A stretch of DNA of 64,000 nucleotides from an uncultured Bacteroidales bacterium (GTDB lineage Bacteria > Bacteroidota > Bacteroidia > Bacteroidales > Bacteroidaceae), in assembly GCA_902776455.1 (NCBI GenBank), contig CACYQI010000002.1, forward strand, positions 186,001 to 250,000, given 5' to 3'. Below are positions 1 through 8,155 of the stretch, piece after piece. Numbering within the stretch: position 1 is the stretch's first letter; the number at the start of each line of letters is the position of its first letter. The notes below the pieces were generated by a model. It ran no database searches. It saw only the letters and a list, made by a program, of their open reading frames with translations, and was not told where the DNA came from. A program made the translations under genes and the position numbers.

Positions 1-66
1 AATAAGTTCTTCTCGCAGACCATCGACACGTCCGGCATCGATGCCTATACAGGAAGGACGAAGTGA
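1..66 (+). CDS. 3' end of an upstream gene (partial)
   Basis: Frame 1 is open from the first base to a TGA at 64-66 and encodes 21 residues ending GIDAYTGRTK. The stop overlaps the possible GTG start of the next gene as GTGA, which is typical of translational coupling, so this is probably the end of a real gene co-transcribed with the methyltransferase. The fragment is too short to assign a family. Confidence 0.5.
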   Translation, partial: NKFFSQTIDTSGIDAYTGRTK

Positions 67-926
67 AAGCCTCTCCCTCAATGATAACAAGCACACAAAA
101 CCCGCGCATCAAGCATCTGCTCCTGTTGCAGCAGAAGTCGTCGCAGCGCAGGGCAGACGGCCTCTTCGTCGTTGAAGGGCGTCGGGAGGTGGAGCATTGC
201 CTCGAGGCGGGATATAAGCTTCGCACAGTCTTCGTTTGCAGCGAAATCAGCCCCCTCCCTGCCCCCACAGGGGAGTGCTCCGGAGCGTTGTGGCAGCGAG
301 AATGTAGCATGCTCCCAAAGGGGGAGCGGGAAGGGGGCTTTGACGCTGAAGTCGTTCCCGTCAGCCGCAATGTCTATGAACGTATCGCCTATCGCGGCGG
401 CACAGAGGGCATCGTGGCTGTAGTGGAAACGCGATGCCTCTCGCTCCGCGACCTCCGGCTCTCCGAGTCGCCTCTCATCGTGGTGCTCGAGAGTGTGGAG
501 AAGCCCGGCAACCTCGGTGCCGTACTGCGCAGTGCCGATGCTGCCGGTGCCGATGCCGTAGTGGTGTGCGACCCCTTGACCGACCTCTACAACCCCAACC
601 TCATCCGAGCCGCCATAGGTGCCGTCTTTACGGTGCCCTGCGTGGCTTGCAGCACGGAGGAGTGCATCTCGTTCTTCAAGGAGAAAGGCATTCGCATCCT
701 CACAGCACAGTTGCAGGACTCCAGCCTCTATTATGACACGCCGATGACAGGCCCTACTGCCATCGTAATGGGTACGGAGGCGACGGGACTGACCGACGAA
801 TGGCGCCTTGCTGCTGATGCTCACATCCGCATCCCCATGCTTGGCCGTTTGGACTCGCTCAACGTCTCGGTAAGCGCTGCCATTTTGCTTTTTGAGGCCG
901 TAAGGCAGCGACAAATAGAAAAATAA
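63..926 (+). CDS. TrmH/SpoU-family RNA 2'-O-methyltransferase
   Basis: A 287-residue protein of the SpoU (TrmH) SAM-dependent family, which 2'-O-methylates tRNA or rRNA; the target cannot be told from sequence. The N-terminal substrate-binding region (STQNPRIKHL, LFVVEGRREV) is followed by the knotted catalytic core, with LESVEKPGNLGAVLRSADAA, the IVMGTEATGL SAM-loop motif and the C-terminal IPMLGRLDSLNVSVSAAI. Translation may start at GTG 63, overlapping the preceding stop, or at ATG 81, which gives MITSTQNPR and fits family N-termini better. The linker at roughly residues 63-92 is unusual: it is encoded by a GC-rich hairpin repeat (250-338) that recurs around the window and reads through in frame. 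The family call is firm, the specificity unknown. Confidence 0.9.
   Translation: MKASPSMITSTQNPRIKHLLLLQQKSSQRRADGLFVVEGRREVEHCLEAGYKLRTVFVCSEISPLPAPTGECSGALWQRECSMLPKGEREGGFDAEVVPVSRNVYERIAYRGGTEGIVAVVETRCLSLRDLRLSESPLIVVLESVEKPGNLGAVLRSADAAGADAVVVCDPLTDLYNPNLIRAAIGAVFTVPCVACSTEECISFFKEKGIRILTAQLQDSSLYYDTPMTGPTAIVMGTEATGLTDEWRLAADAHIRIPMLGRLDSLNVSVSAAILLFEAVRQRQIEK
250..338. repeat. GC-rich inverted-repeat element inside the methyltransferase gene
   Basis: The left arm begins GCCCCCTCCCTGCCCC and the right arm ends GGAGCGGGAAGGGGGC, its near-perfect reverse complement, with about 40 bases between. Same family as the elements at 2628-2702 and 13058-13149. It lies wholly inside the coding sequence and keeps the frame open. 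Confidence 0.85.
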
Positions 927-970
927 GTAAAATAATTGCCTCATTCTTCTGTTCTTTAAGGAAATAATAC

Positions 971-978
971 TATATTTG
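971..978 (+). promoter_or_regulatory. -7 promoter element (TATATTTG)
   Basis: TATATTTG fits the Bacteroidetes primary-sigma -7 consensus TAnnTTTG. It lies 40 bases before the ATG of the calpain-like protease. No good -33 TTTG is seen at the expected distance. Confidence 0.55.
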
Positions 979-1018
979 CAGGGAAAATGACTTGTAATAA
1001 CCTCTTAACTAAACAAAA

Positions 1019-2599
1019 ATGAATACAAAAAGACTCTTGAGCGCAGTTTTGCTAATGCTGGCTCTCTGTACAGTTTCCTTAGCGCAGCAACAACAGCAGC
1101 GATTGGACATCATTCTCAGCGACGGCGTTGTGTCCTGCTCTTTGGACGACATTCGCTACCTGGAGATTGTGGAGGGTGCAGCCCCCGGCGAACTGGATGG
1201 CGTGTGGTACTTGGGGTGGAAGGTCCTCAACAATGGTTCAGGGAACAGAACTCACTACGATGGCACCGAGATTCTCGTCTTTACGGCAGGCCCGAAGATG
1301 AAGTGGATTAAGCCCGACGGGGAAAGTGTTTATGATTTGATCTATTCAGAAACCGGCGGTCAGGAAGGTAATACTTTCAGCGGCCAGAAGCAGGGTTTAA
1401 GCACCAAAATCACTTTCCAGATTGTTGCCAAGGAGGGAGACTTGCTCCTCCTCAAGCAGGGCATGGCCCGCTACTACTTCTATAAGTCGAAGGATGCTGC
1501 GCGCTTGTCGGAATTCGTGTCCTATCCGACGCGTGCCACCATCTACACTGATTCCGAAAAGCTCTGGGCAGCCAGCATCAAAGGCGGTTCGTCGTATTCC
1601 GACCAAACCCCTATGGGCAGCCACTTCGCAAGGTATGCCGCAGCCACAGACGACGATAAGGCCTGGCTTGCCAATCCCAGCAATCAGCCCGACCTGACAT
1701 ACCATGAGCTGAGTGGCTCGTGGTCGGCTAAGTCCGTCACACTCTATCCCTTCGGCTCTCCCCAGCCTGCCGACGTCAACCAGCACGGCATCGGCGACTG
1801 CTGCATGTGTGCCGTCTTCGCTTCCTTCGCTTATATCTATCCCGAATGGATCAAGACTATCATCGAGCAGAACGGTAACAACTACACCGTCCACATGTTC
1901 GACCCCATGGGCAACCCCATTGATGTCGTGGTCGATAACAAGTTCCTGGATTATCAAGTGACGGGCAAGAACGGCAAGTTCTGCTGGTCGTCTGTCATGG
2001 AGAAGGCGCTCATGAAGTGGAACAGCCGCTTCAAGTGCAACAAGATAGGCGGCATCGGCACCGAGCATGCTGCGCCTCCCTTCACCGGCAACGGCGCAAG
2101 CTACAGCTTCAGCCCCGACAAGCTTTTCAACTCGGAGTTCGATCTCGTAGTGGAATACGCAATGAGTCACGGCATGATCAGCGTGGGCGGATTCAACGTG
2201 AAAGACCTCGTCTGCGGCGACCCCGAACTGAAGACCGTCACAGGCCATGCTTTCACGGTGATGTATCCCGATGAAGGTGCCGACTACAAGTTCGTGATGC
2301 GTAATCCTTGGGGCCAGGGTGCTCAGAAAAACAGCCGACAGGACGGCAAGCTTGAGATACCCAACAAGCGCGAAGTCCTCAAGACCATCGACTTCCGCCT
2401 CGTCTTCCCGGGACCTCAGATGGCTCAGTACAAGAAGCAGAATCTCGGCGGCTACACCCCGCCACAGTACAGGCCGATGTACATGGACCTGAATCCTTCG
2501 GACGAGATGCTCCGCATGTATGGTGTGAAGGACTACGAGAAACTGCCTGTTCCCGCTGGAGTCAAGCTCACCGACTTCGTGGAGGAGCAGGGAGAATAA
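1019..2599 (+). CDS. Secreted calpain-like (C2-type) cysteine peptidase
   Basis: A 526-residue protein with a signal peptide (MNTKRLLSAVLLMLALCTVSLAQ) and so probably periplasmic or extracellular. An N-terminal domain (about 30-180) has no clear match. The catalytic part shows a calpain-type triad: NQHGIGDCCMCAVFASFA with Cys261 in the GDC motif, VTGHAFTVM with His410, and FVMRNPWGQG with Asn429, matching the calpain patterns QGxxGDCW, GHAY and RNPWG. Bacterial members of this family include the Tpr thiol protease of Porphyromonas. The Trp that usually follows the catalytic Cys is replaced by Cys262. The gene stands alone with its own promoter and is followed by a perfect GC hairpin. The catalytic assignment is motif-based; substrate unknown. 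Confidence 0.75.
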   Translation: MNTKRLLSAVLLMLALCTVSLAQQQQQRLDIILSDGVVSCSLDDIRYLEIVEGAAPGELDGVWYLGWKVLNNGSGNRTHYDGTEILVFTAGPKMKWIKPDGESVYDLIYSETGGQEGNTFSGQKQGLSTKITFQIVAKEGDLLLLKQGMARYYFYKSKDAARLSEFVSYPTRATIYTDSEKLWAASIKGGSSYSDQTPMGSHFARYAAATDDDKAWLANPSNQPDLTYHELSGSWSAKSVTLYPFGSPQPADVNQHGIGDCCMCAVFASFAYIYPEWIKTIIEQNGNNYTVHMFDPMGNPIDVVVDNKFLDYQVTGKNGKFCWSSVMEKALMKWNSRFKCNKIGGIGTEHAAPPFTGNGASYSFSPDKLFNSEFDLVVEYAMSHGMISVGGFNVKDLVCGDPELKTVTGHAFTVMYPDEGADYKFVMRNPWGQGAQKNSRQDGKLEIPNKREVLKTIDFRLVFPGPQMAQYKKQNLGGYTPPQYRPMYMDLNPSDEMLRMYGVKDYEKLPVPAGVKLTDFVEEQGE

Positions 2600-2627
2600 A
2601 GCTAAAGAGCAGAAAAGTCAAATAGTA

Positions 2628-2702
2628 GCCCCCTGCTTCTCCCCCAAGGGGAGGAGACCTCCGTTGCAAAGGAAGTCTCCCCTCAGGGGAGAAGCAGGGG
2701 GT
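2628..2702. repeat. GC-rich inverted-repeat element, possible terminator
   Basis: A near-perfect long hairpin: GCCCCCTGCTTCTCCCC on the left pairs with GGGGAGAAGCAGGGGGT on the right, with a loop containing CCGTTGCAAAGG. It is followed by TCTTTCTT, so it could stop transcription of the calpain-like gene. It is the cleanest gene-less copy of the repeat family. Confidence 0.85.
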
Positions 2703-2771
2703 CTTTCTTGCTGCTAAGTAAGCGCCCCTTGCGCTAAAGGAAGTATATATATTATTGTAGTCCGCTAAATT

Positions 2772-3016
2772 AGCGCCAAAGGCGCGAAAGAACACAGACG
2801 GGGGTGTACTCCGTCTGCGCCTGACCGAAGGGAAGAACCCCCGGGACAGGGGCGCAGAACAATAATAAGCCCTGGAGGGGCGACAGAATAAGTAACTCGT
2901 TCAATTTCAAATTGCATCTATCTCTGTCGTCCCTTCAGGACTTTCTTTACCATCGCATCATTACCGGGGGCTTGCGCCCCCGTCTGCGTTCTTTCGTCTC
3001 TTCGAGACTTTAGGGT
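2772..3016. repeat. Composite palindromic repeat of about 245 bp
   Basis: Two inverted arms of about 100-120 bp flank a short AT-rich centre (about 2893-2920). Each arm has a GGGGG...CCCCC palindrome, an AACACAGACGGGGG-type end and a CCCT(G)nAGGG(GC)GACAGA inner end. The same arrangement is seen at 47355-47597, and single arms occur at 11044-11145, 35533-35612 and about 57165-57245. No open reading frame of interest lies inside. Confidence 0.8.
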
Positions 3017-3210
3017 AATCTTCCTTTGACTGCTTATTGCCATGGAAGCCGATAGAAAGGCGTATAAGTAGAGGTGCTCTTGATTTTCCCCGGACAGTAA
3101 TATATATATATAATAAATGTACGCGCGTACCCGCACGCGAGGAAGTCGATCCTCACGCGCGGGTACGTTGCTTTATGTGGGTTTGGGCTAAAGCCCCTTC
3201 CTGTAGGGAC

Positions 3211-3242
3211 AAAAAAAAAGAAGCGTCCTCACGGATTGCTTC
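3211..3242 (-). terminator. Rho-independent terminator of the candidate small RNA
   Basis: Read on the minus strand: GAAGC, AATCC-GTGA-GGAC, GCTTC, then nine T. The U-tract exists only in this orientation, so it terminates leftward transcription. Confidence 0.7.
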
Positions 3243-3349
3243 TCCAAAAACTAAAACTAACAACTATTATTAACCTTCAAACAAATCTTTTCACCTAAAC
3301 ACTAAAACTAACGTATATTGTTCTCTTATGACGCTATGTTTTTTGTTTT
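3211..3349 (-). ncRNA. Candidate small RNA of about 138 nt
   Basis: On the minus strand a complete transcription unit is visible without an open reading frame. Its promoter is at 3356-3386 (TTTG, 19-bp spacer, TACCTTTG). About 138 bases of U-rich sequence follow, then a rho-independent terminator: GAAGC and GCTTC (3238-3242 and 3220-3224) close a stem with an inner TCC/GGA pair and are followed by nine T (3219-3211). The flanks are repeats, so the unit stands alone. No known RNA family was recognised. An unannotated peptide leader or a decayed gene's promoter-terminator pair are the alternatives. Confidence 0.5.
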
Positions 3350-3355
3350 GCACTG

Positions 3356-3386
3356 CAAAGGTAAGACGATTTCTCCATTTGGCAAA
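3356..3386 (-). promoter_or_regulatory. Bacteroidetes-type promoter driving the minus strand
   Basis: TTTG at 3386-3383, exactly 19 bases, then TACCTTTG at 3363-3356 on the minus strand. This is one of the best matches to the -33/-7 consensus in the window, yet no coding sequence lies downstream of it. Confidence 0.7.
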
Positions 3387-3566
3387 ATAAAGTTGCTAAA
3401 ATTGTTGCGAAACAAGACTTTTGTTGATATAAATCAAGAAGGCAGTACAATTTTAACGAAAATAACGGCTAAAAGATACAATATCTTCGTTTTCGGCACC
3501 TATGCTCCAGCGTGATGAAAAAAGAGGCAAATAATCGGTGTGCGCTAAATAAGCGGCGTAGGTGCT

Positions 3567-3642
3567 TCCTTCCCCTCCCCTTGAGGGGAGGGGAACCGCG
3601 GGTAGGCTTCCGTTGCAATCGCCTTGAAGTAAAGGGGAGCCG
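3567..3642. repeat. GC-rich inverted-repeat element (degenerate)
   Basis: Same family as 2628-2702: TTCCCCTCCCCTTGAGGGGA on the left, a loop containing TTCCGTTGCAA, then a shorter AAAGGGGAGC right arm. Confidence 0.65.
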
Positions 3643-3699
3643 ATGTTAAGTTCATTCCCCGGCGGCAATAAGAAAAGGAAACAAATTCCCTTCCGTTTT

Positions 3700-3847
3700 A
3701 CACTCCACGGAGTATCGGGCTACGCTCCACGGAGCATCGGCTTACGCTCCACGGAGCATCGGCTTACGCTCCACGGAGCATCGGGCTACGCTCCACGGAG
3801 CATCGGCTTACGCTCCATGGAGCATCGGGCTACGCTCCACGGAGTGT
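3700..3847. repeat. 22-bp tandem repeat array, 7 copies
   Basis: Units start near 3701, 3723, 3745, 3767, 3789, 3811 and 3833. Each contains the palindrome CTCCACGGAG followed by CATCGG(G/C)(C/T)TACG. Units are nearly identical and have no unique spacers. The core is a variant of the CTCCACGTTG motif in the 357-bp repeat and in the array at 57841-57965. Confidence 0.9.
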
Positions 3848-4035
3848 AAAGCTGACCCCCGTGGAGGTACGCCTCGATCTCTGCGGAGGCGATGTGCAAC
3901 GTCCGTTGAATCAAGGCGATACGTCTGTGGATATATCTCTGATTTCCCTTGCCCCTTCCCGAACAAAAAAAGGAGTCGACTCGTCGTCGGCCGTTTGTTG
4001 CCTGGGCAAGCGTTATGCTTCGGAGGTGAGCGGGC

Positions 4036-6390
4036 CTAAATCTCCTCGCCGGTGGCTTCTTCTATGTCGAAGCCTACAATCTCCTCTTCTCCGGTCGAAC
4101 TGCCTTCGTCCTCGTCGATAACGCTGCTGCAAGGGTCGAAGTAGCTGGGTATGTCGAAGTTCTCCGACTGGCTGTAGCCGAGGCGGGTGTCAGCATAGAC
4201 CTTTTGCAGGAAGTAGGCTGCGATGGGCAGGGCTGAGTTGGCACCCTGTCCTACGGCCATGCTCTTGAAGTGGACGTCGCGCTCGTCGCCGCCCACCCAT
4301 GCGCCGAAGCAGAGGCGCGGAGTGTAGCCCACGAACCATCCGTCGCTGTTGTCGTTGGTCGTACCCGTCTTTCCGCCCATCGGTGCGGTTATCTTGTAGC
4401 GGCGTCGCATGCGGCTGCCCGTTCCGCCGTCGATGACGCCTCGCATCATGATAATCATCTTGTAGGCCGCTTCCTCCGAGATGACCTCCTTGACCCTCGA
4501 CTGGAACTCGGCCAGCACGTTGCCGTTGCTGTCCTCTATGCGTGTGACGTAGAGCGGTCTGCGCCGCACTCCTTTCTGCGGGAAGGCTGAGTAGGCGCTC
4601 ACCATCTCCGCTACGGAAATGTCGCAGGGGCCGAGGCAGAGGGCCAGGGAGGGATGTATGTCCTGGTTCTGAATGCCGAAGTCGTGGAGGAGCTTGACGA
4701 AGAGGTCGGGGCTGAGCTGGTTGAGGAGCCAGGCGGAAATCCAGTTGTTACTCATGGCCAGTCCCCACTTGAGCGTCACCATCTCGCCGTAGCGCGCACG
4801 GCTTCCGTTGCGGGGAGTCCAGTGCTGATTGCCCGCCACGATGTAGGTCTGCTGCACGTTAGGTGCCACGTCGCAAGGCGTCCATCCGTTCTCCATTGCC
4901 AGCGAGTAGAGGTACGGCTTGATGGTGGAGCCGACCTGCCGCTTGCCCTGCGTACACATGTCGTACTGGAAGTGGCTGTAATCGACGCCGCCGATGTAGG
5001 CCTTCACGTGTCCCGTCTCGCTGTCCATACACATGAAGCCGGTGCGCAGGAAGGACTTGTAGTAGCGAATGCTGTCGAGGGGCGACATCGTGGTGTCCTT
5101 GTCGCCGTGCAGCGTATAGACGGTCATTTCGATGGGCGTGAGGAAGACTTTGTCAATCTCTGCATCCGAGTAGCCGGCCCTCTTCATTTCGAGGTAGCGG
5201 GAGCATTGCCGCTTGGCTCGGGCTAAGTCGGCCTTGGCTTTTTGGGCAGAGATGGACGAGGCGTAGGGAGCGTTCTTGTTGGTCCGCAGCTCCTTGTTGA
5301 AGATGGGCTGCAGCTCGCCGGTGACGTGCTTGGCTACGGCTTGTTCGGCATATTCCTGCATGCGGCTGTCGAGCGTAGTATAGACTTTGAGGCCGTCGGT
5401 GTAGATGTTGTAAGGCCGCCCCTCGTGGTTCATGTTCTTGTTGCACCAGCCGTAGAGCGGGTCTTGCTCCCATGAGAGCGAGTCCTCGTAGAACTTCTGC
5501 TTCTGCCACGAAGGGTAGTTGCTTCGTACAGGCTTCTTTGCCATGAGCATCTGGCGCAGGAAGTCGCGCAGATAGGTGCCGTGCCCTTCGCTGTGGCTTA
5601 CGCGGTGGAAGTTGAGATTGAGTGGCTGTTCCCTCAGCTCTTCACGTTGCTCGTGCGTCAGGAAGCCGGCCTTTTCCATCTGCATGAGCACGATGTTCCG
5701 TCGCTCGATGCAGCGTTCAGGGTAACGAACTGGGTTGTAGAGGCTTGGATTCTTGCACATGCCAACGAGCAGAGCGCACTGGCAAGTGTCGAGCGCCAAC
5801 GGCTCCTTGCCGAAATAGGTCTGTGCGGCCGTCTTGATGCCGACGGCATTGTGGAGGAAGTCAAAGTAGTTGAAGTACATGCCTATGATTTCCTCCTTCG
5901 TGTAGAAGCGTTCCAGCTTCAAGGCAATCACCCATTCTATGGGCTTCTGCAAGGCTCGCTCCATCGTCGTGGCCGCCTTTTCGGAGTAGAGCTGCTTGGC
6001 AAGTTGCTGCGTGATGGTGCTGCCGCCGCCTGCACTCTTCTGCCCGAAGACGCCGCGCTTGACGATAGCTCGCAGCAAAGCCATGAAGTCGATGCCGTTG
6101 TGCTCATAGAAACGCACGTCCTCCGTCGCTACGAGTGCCTGCACGAGGGCTGGAGGCAGTTCGCCGTAGTCGGCAAAGACACGGTTCGCGCTGCTGTAGC
6201 TCCACGTGCCGAGCTGCTTGCCGTCGGCCGAGAAGACCTGCGTTGCAAACTTGTTGACAGGGTTCTGCAACTGCTCTATGTTAGGCATGTAGCCAATGGC
6301 TCCCGTAAAGATACAATAGAAGGTGATACCGATGGCAAGCACTCCCACTATGTAGCACGTCCAAAGGACAAGAAAAAACTTCCTTCTCAT
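4036..6390 (-). CDS. mrcA: Penicillin-binding protein 1A (bifunctional transglycosylase/transpeptidase)
   Basis: A 784-residue class A PBP that polymerises and cross-links peptidoglycan at the outer face of the inner membrane. A short cytoplasmic end and one membrane segment (about 6-30) precede the GT51 domain, with catalytic ATEDVRFYEHNGID (Glu90) and GGGSTITQQLAKQLY. The transpeptidase domain has the Ser488-x-x-Lys motif (VGSTIKP), SNN at 547-549 and KTG at 674-676 (GGKTGTTNDNSDGW). The C-terminus is an acidic tail (DEDEGSSTGEEE). All catalytic motifs are intact. It is transcribed alone from a TACCTTTG promoter just upstream. The symbol follows common usage; ponA is equivalent. Confidence 0.93.
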   Translation of the reverse strand: MRRKFFLVLWTCYIVGVLAIGITFYCIFTGAIGYMPNIEQLQNPVNKFATQVFSADGKQLGTWSYSSANRVFADYGELPPALVQALVATEDVRFYEHNGIDFMALLRAIVKRGVFGQKSAGGGSTITQQLAKQLYSEKAATTMERALQKPIEWVIALKLERFYTKEEIIGMYFNYFDFLHNAVGIKTAAQTYFGKEPLALDTCQCALLVGMCKNPSLYNPVRYPERCIERRNIVLMQMEKAGFLTHEQREELREQPLNLNFHRVSHSEGHGTYLRDFLRQMLMAKKPVRSNYPSWQKQKFYEDSLSWEQDPLYGWCNKNMNHEGRPYNIYTDGLKVYTTLDSRMQEYAEQAVAKHVTGELQPIFNKELRTNKNAPYASSISAQKAKADLARAKRQCSRYLEMKRAGYSDAEIDKVFLTPIEMTVYTLHGDKDTTMSPLDSIRYYKSFLRTGFMCMDSETGHVKAYIGGVDYSHFQYDMCTQGKRQVGSTIKPYLYSLAMENGWTPCDVAPNVQQTYIVAGNQHWTPRNGSRARYGEMVTLKWGLAMSNNWISAWLLNQLSPDLFVKLLHDFGIQNQDIHPSLALCLGPCDISVAEMVSAYSAFPQKGVRRRPLYVTRIEDSNGNVLAEFQSRVKEVISEEAAYKMIIMMRGVIDGGTGSRMRRRYKITAPMGGKTGTTNDNSDGWFVGYTPRLCFGAWVGGDERDVHFKSMAVGQGANSALPIAAYFLQKVYADTRLGYSQSENFDIPSYFDPCSSVIDEDEGSSTGEEEIVGFDIEEATGEEI

Positions 6391-6413
6391 GCGAAATAGA
6401 GATTTTAAGACTA

Positions 6414-6421
6414 CAAAGGTA
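6414..6421 (-). promoter_or_regulatory. -7 element TACCTTTG for the PBP1A gene
   Basis: On the minus strand TACCTTTG lies 24 bases before the PBP1A start codon. The -33 position reads TTTC rather than TTTG. Confidence 0.6.
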
Positions 6422-6515
6422 CGACATTTAATTGAGAATTGAAAATGGAAACGGAAAAAATATAATAAAAGGAAAATATCTTTAATACTTAATCCTTAAT
6501 CTCTAATCTTTTTCT

Positions 6516-6523
6516 TATCTTTG
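6516..6523 (+). promoter_or_regulatory. -7 element TATCTTTG for pyrBI
   Basis: TATCTTTG fits TAnnTTTG and lies 21 bases before the pyrB ATG, giving a very short leader. No pyrimidine attenuator is visible in the available space. Confidence 0.6.
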
Positions 6524-6543
6524 CAAAGGAAAACAACGAAGCG

Positions 6544-7491
6544 ATGGAAAACAGAAGCCTTGTAACCATAGCCAATCACTCGCGCGAAAAGATAGAGTAC
6601 CTCATCCGAATGGCGCAAGAGTTTGAGAAGCACCCGAATCGCCGCCTTCTCGAGGGAAGGATAGTTGCCACTTTGTTCTTCGAGCCAAGCACTCGCACCC
6701 GCCTTAGCTTCGAGACAGCCGCTAACCGGCTCGGCGCGAAGGTCATCGGCTTTGCCGACCCCAAAGTGACGAGCGGTACGAAAGGAGAAACCCTGAAGGA
6801 CACGATTATGATGGTGTCGAACTATGCCGACATCATCGTCATGCGGCACTACCTTGAAGGGGCAGCCCAGTATGCCAGCGAAGTGTCGCCCGTACCCATA
6901 GTCAATGCAGGCGACGGCGCTAATCAGCATCCCAGTCAGACCATGCTCGACCTCTACACCATCTATCAGACGCAAGGCACATTGGAAGGACTGAACATCT
7001 ATCTCGTAGGCGACCTCAAGTACGGCCGCACGGTCCACAGCCTCCTGACGGCCATGCGGCACTTCTCGCCCACCTTCCATTTCATCGCTCCCGACGAGCT
7101 TGCCATGCCTGAGCACTACAAGAAGTATTGCGAAGAGAAAGGCATCAAGTACGTTGAGCATCAGGACTTTGATGCCGACACCATTGCGGGAGCAGACATA
7201 TTATATATGACACGCGTGCAAAGGGAACGCTTCACCGACCTCGACGAGTACGAGCGCGTCAAGGATCGCTACTTGCTCACTCGCTCCATGCTATCGAAGG
7301 CAAAGCCCAACATGAAGATACTTCATCCGCTGCCTCGCGTCAACGAGATAGAGTACAGCATCGACGACACGCCCTATGCCTACTACTTCCAGCAGGCACG
7401 CAACGGCCTTTATGCCCGTCAAGCCATCCTTTGCGACACGCTCGGCATTACGCTCGACGACATCATCAACGATAAGAACTTATTAAAATAA
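6544..7491 (+). CDS. pyrB: Aspartate carbamoyltransferase, catalytic subunit
   Basis: A 315-residue enzyme that joins carbamoyl phosphate and L-aspartate, the first committed step of pyrimidine synthesis. The carbamoyl-phosphate loop [14 protein letters not shown] (about 46-59) is intact, followed by the KGETLKDT loop, [13 protein letters not shown] and the C-terminal HPLPRVNEI. Length is normal for the family. pyrI follows after 87 bases on the same strand, giving the usual class B catalytic/regulatory pair. Confidence 0.96.
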   Translation: MENRSLVTIANHSREKIEYLIRMAQEFEKHPNRRLLEGRIVATLFFEPSTRTRLSFETAANRLGAKVIGFADPKVTSGTKGETLKDTIMMVSNYADIIVMRHYLEGAAQYASEVSPVPIVNAGDGANQHPSQTMLDLYTIYQTQGTLEGLNIYLVGDLKYGRTVHSLLTAMRHFSPTFHFIAPDELAMPEHYKKYCEEKGIKYVEHQDFDADTIAGADILYMTRVQRERFTDLDEYERVKDRYLLTRSMLSKAKPNMKILHPLPRVNEIEYSIDDTPYAYYFQQARNGLYARQAILCDTLGITLDDIINDKNLLK

Positions 7492-7578
7492 GAGAATTAG
7501 AAAATAAGAGAATAAGAGAGAGCGTGCGAGCCTTGTCTTATTATCTGCATTTCAATTCTTTATTCTAAATATCAGAAC

Positions 7579-8034
7579 ATGAAACGTCAGGAACTTCAGG
7601 TAGCAGCATTGCAGAACGGAACAGTCATCGACCACATACCTTCTGCCAAGCTCTTTCAGGTTATCAGTTTGCTTCATCTCGAGCAGGCGCGTTCCGCCGT
7701 CACCGTCGGCTATAACCTCAAAAGCAAGAAGATGCGTCACAAGAGCATCATCAAGATAGCCGACAAGTTCTTCTCCGACGACGAAGTGAACCAGCTCTCC
7801 GTCGTGGCTCCCAACGTGACACTCAGCGTCATACGCGACTACGAGGTGGTGGAGAAGAAGGAGGTCAAGATGCCCGAGGAACTCGTAGGCATCGTCCGCT
7901 GCGATAACCATAAGTGCATCACCAACAACGAGCCGATGCAGACACGCTTCCACTTCCTCGGAAAAGAACGCGGCACGCTGCAATGCCACTATTGCAACAG
8001 GGAAATCAGCCTTGCGGATGTAAAATTAGTATAG
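7579..8034 (+). CDS. pyrI: Aspartate carbamoyltransferase, regulatory subunit
   Basis: A 151-residue allosteric chain. The N-terminal nucleotide-binding domain begins [16 protein letters not shown], and the C-terminal zinc domain has the four cysteines CDNHKC and CHYC that contact PyrB. It follows pyrB directly and should confer CTP/ATP regulation on the holoenzyme. Confidence 0.96.
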   Translation: MKRQELQVAALQNGTVIDHIPSAKLFQVISLLHLEQARSAVTVGYNLKSKKMRHKSIIKIADKFFSDDEVNQLSVVAPNVTLSVIRDYEVVEKKEVKMPEELVGIVRCDNHKCITNNEPMQTRFHFLGKERGTLQCHYCNREISLADVKLV

Positions 8035-8152
8035 TAAGTTAGTAGTTAGTGGTTGGAGGTTAGTGGTTAGAGAATAGCTCTGCCCCTGAAAACAAGCTTC
8101 CGATACAATCCTCTAACCCCTAACCCCTAACCTCTAACCCCCAAAACTATTA
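8035..8152. repeat. Intergenic hairpin made of GTTAG-type words
   Basis: The left half is GTTAGTGGTTAG-like words and the right half is the complementary CTAACCCCTAACC-like words, so the spacer between pyrI and glyA can fold into one long imperfect stem. Similar word hairpins occur at 48868-48995 and 55575-55748. Confidence 0.65.
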
Positions 8153-8155
8153 AAT

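Larger units (their letters stand above)
2600..4035. other. 1.4-kb gap without protein genes
   Basis: This stretch holds, in order: the GC hairpin at 2628, the composite palindrome at 2772-3016, the candidate small RNA with its promoter and terminator (3211-3386), a second GC element (3567) and the 22-bp array (3700-3847). The rest shows only spurious short open frames. Confidence 0.7.

Noticed and set aside
3318..3515. 65-residue open frame on the plus strand
   Set aside because: It overlaps the minus-strand promoter of the candidate small RNA, has no recognisable features and no plausible start context.
3700..3847. Possible CRISPR array
   Set aside because: Units are contiguous 22-bp repeats with no unique spacers and no cas genes nearby. 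The same holds for 57841-57965 and 19961-20046.
3643..3849. 68-residue open frame with periodic sequence
   Set aside because: It is only the translation of the 22-bp array; there is no promoter or homologue-like sequence.
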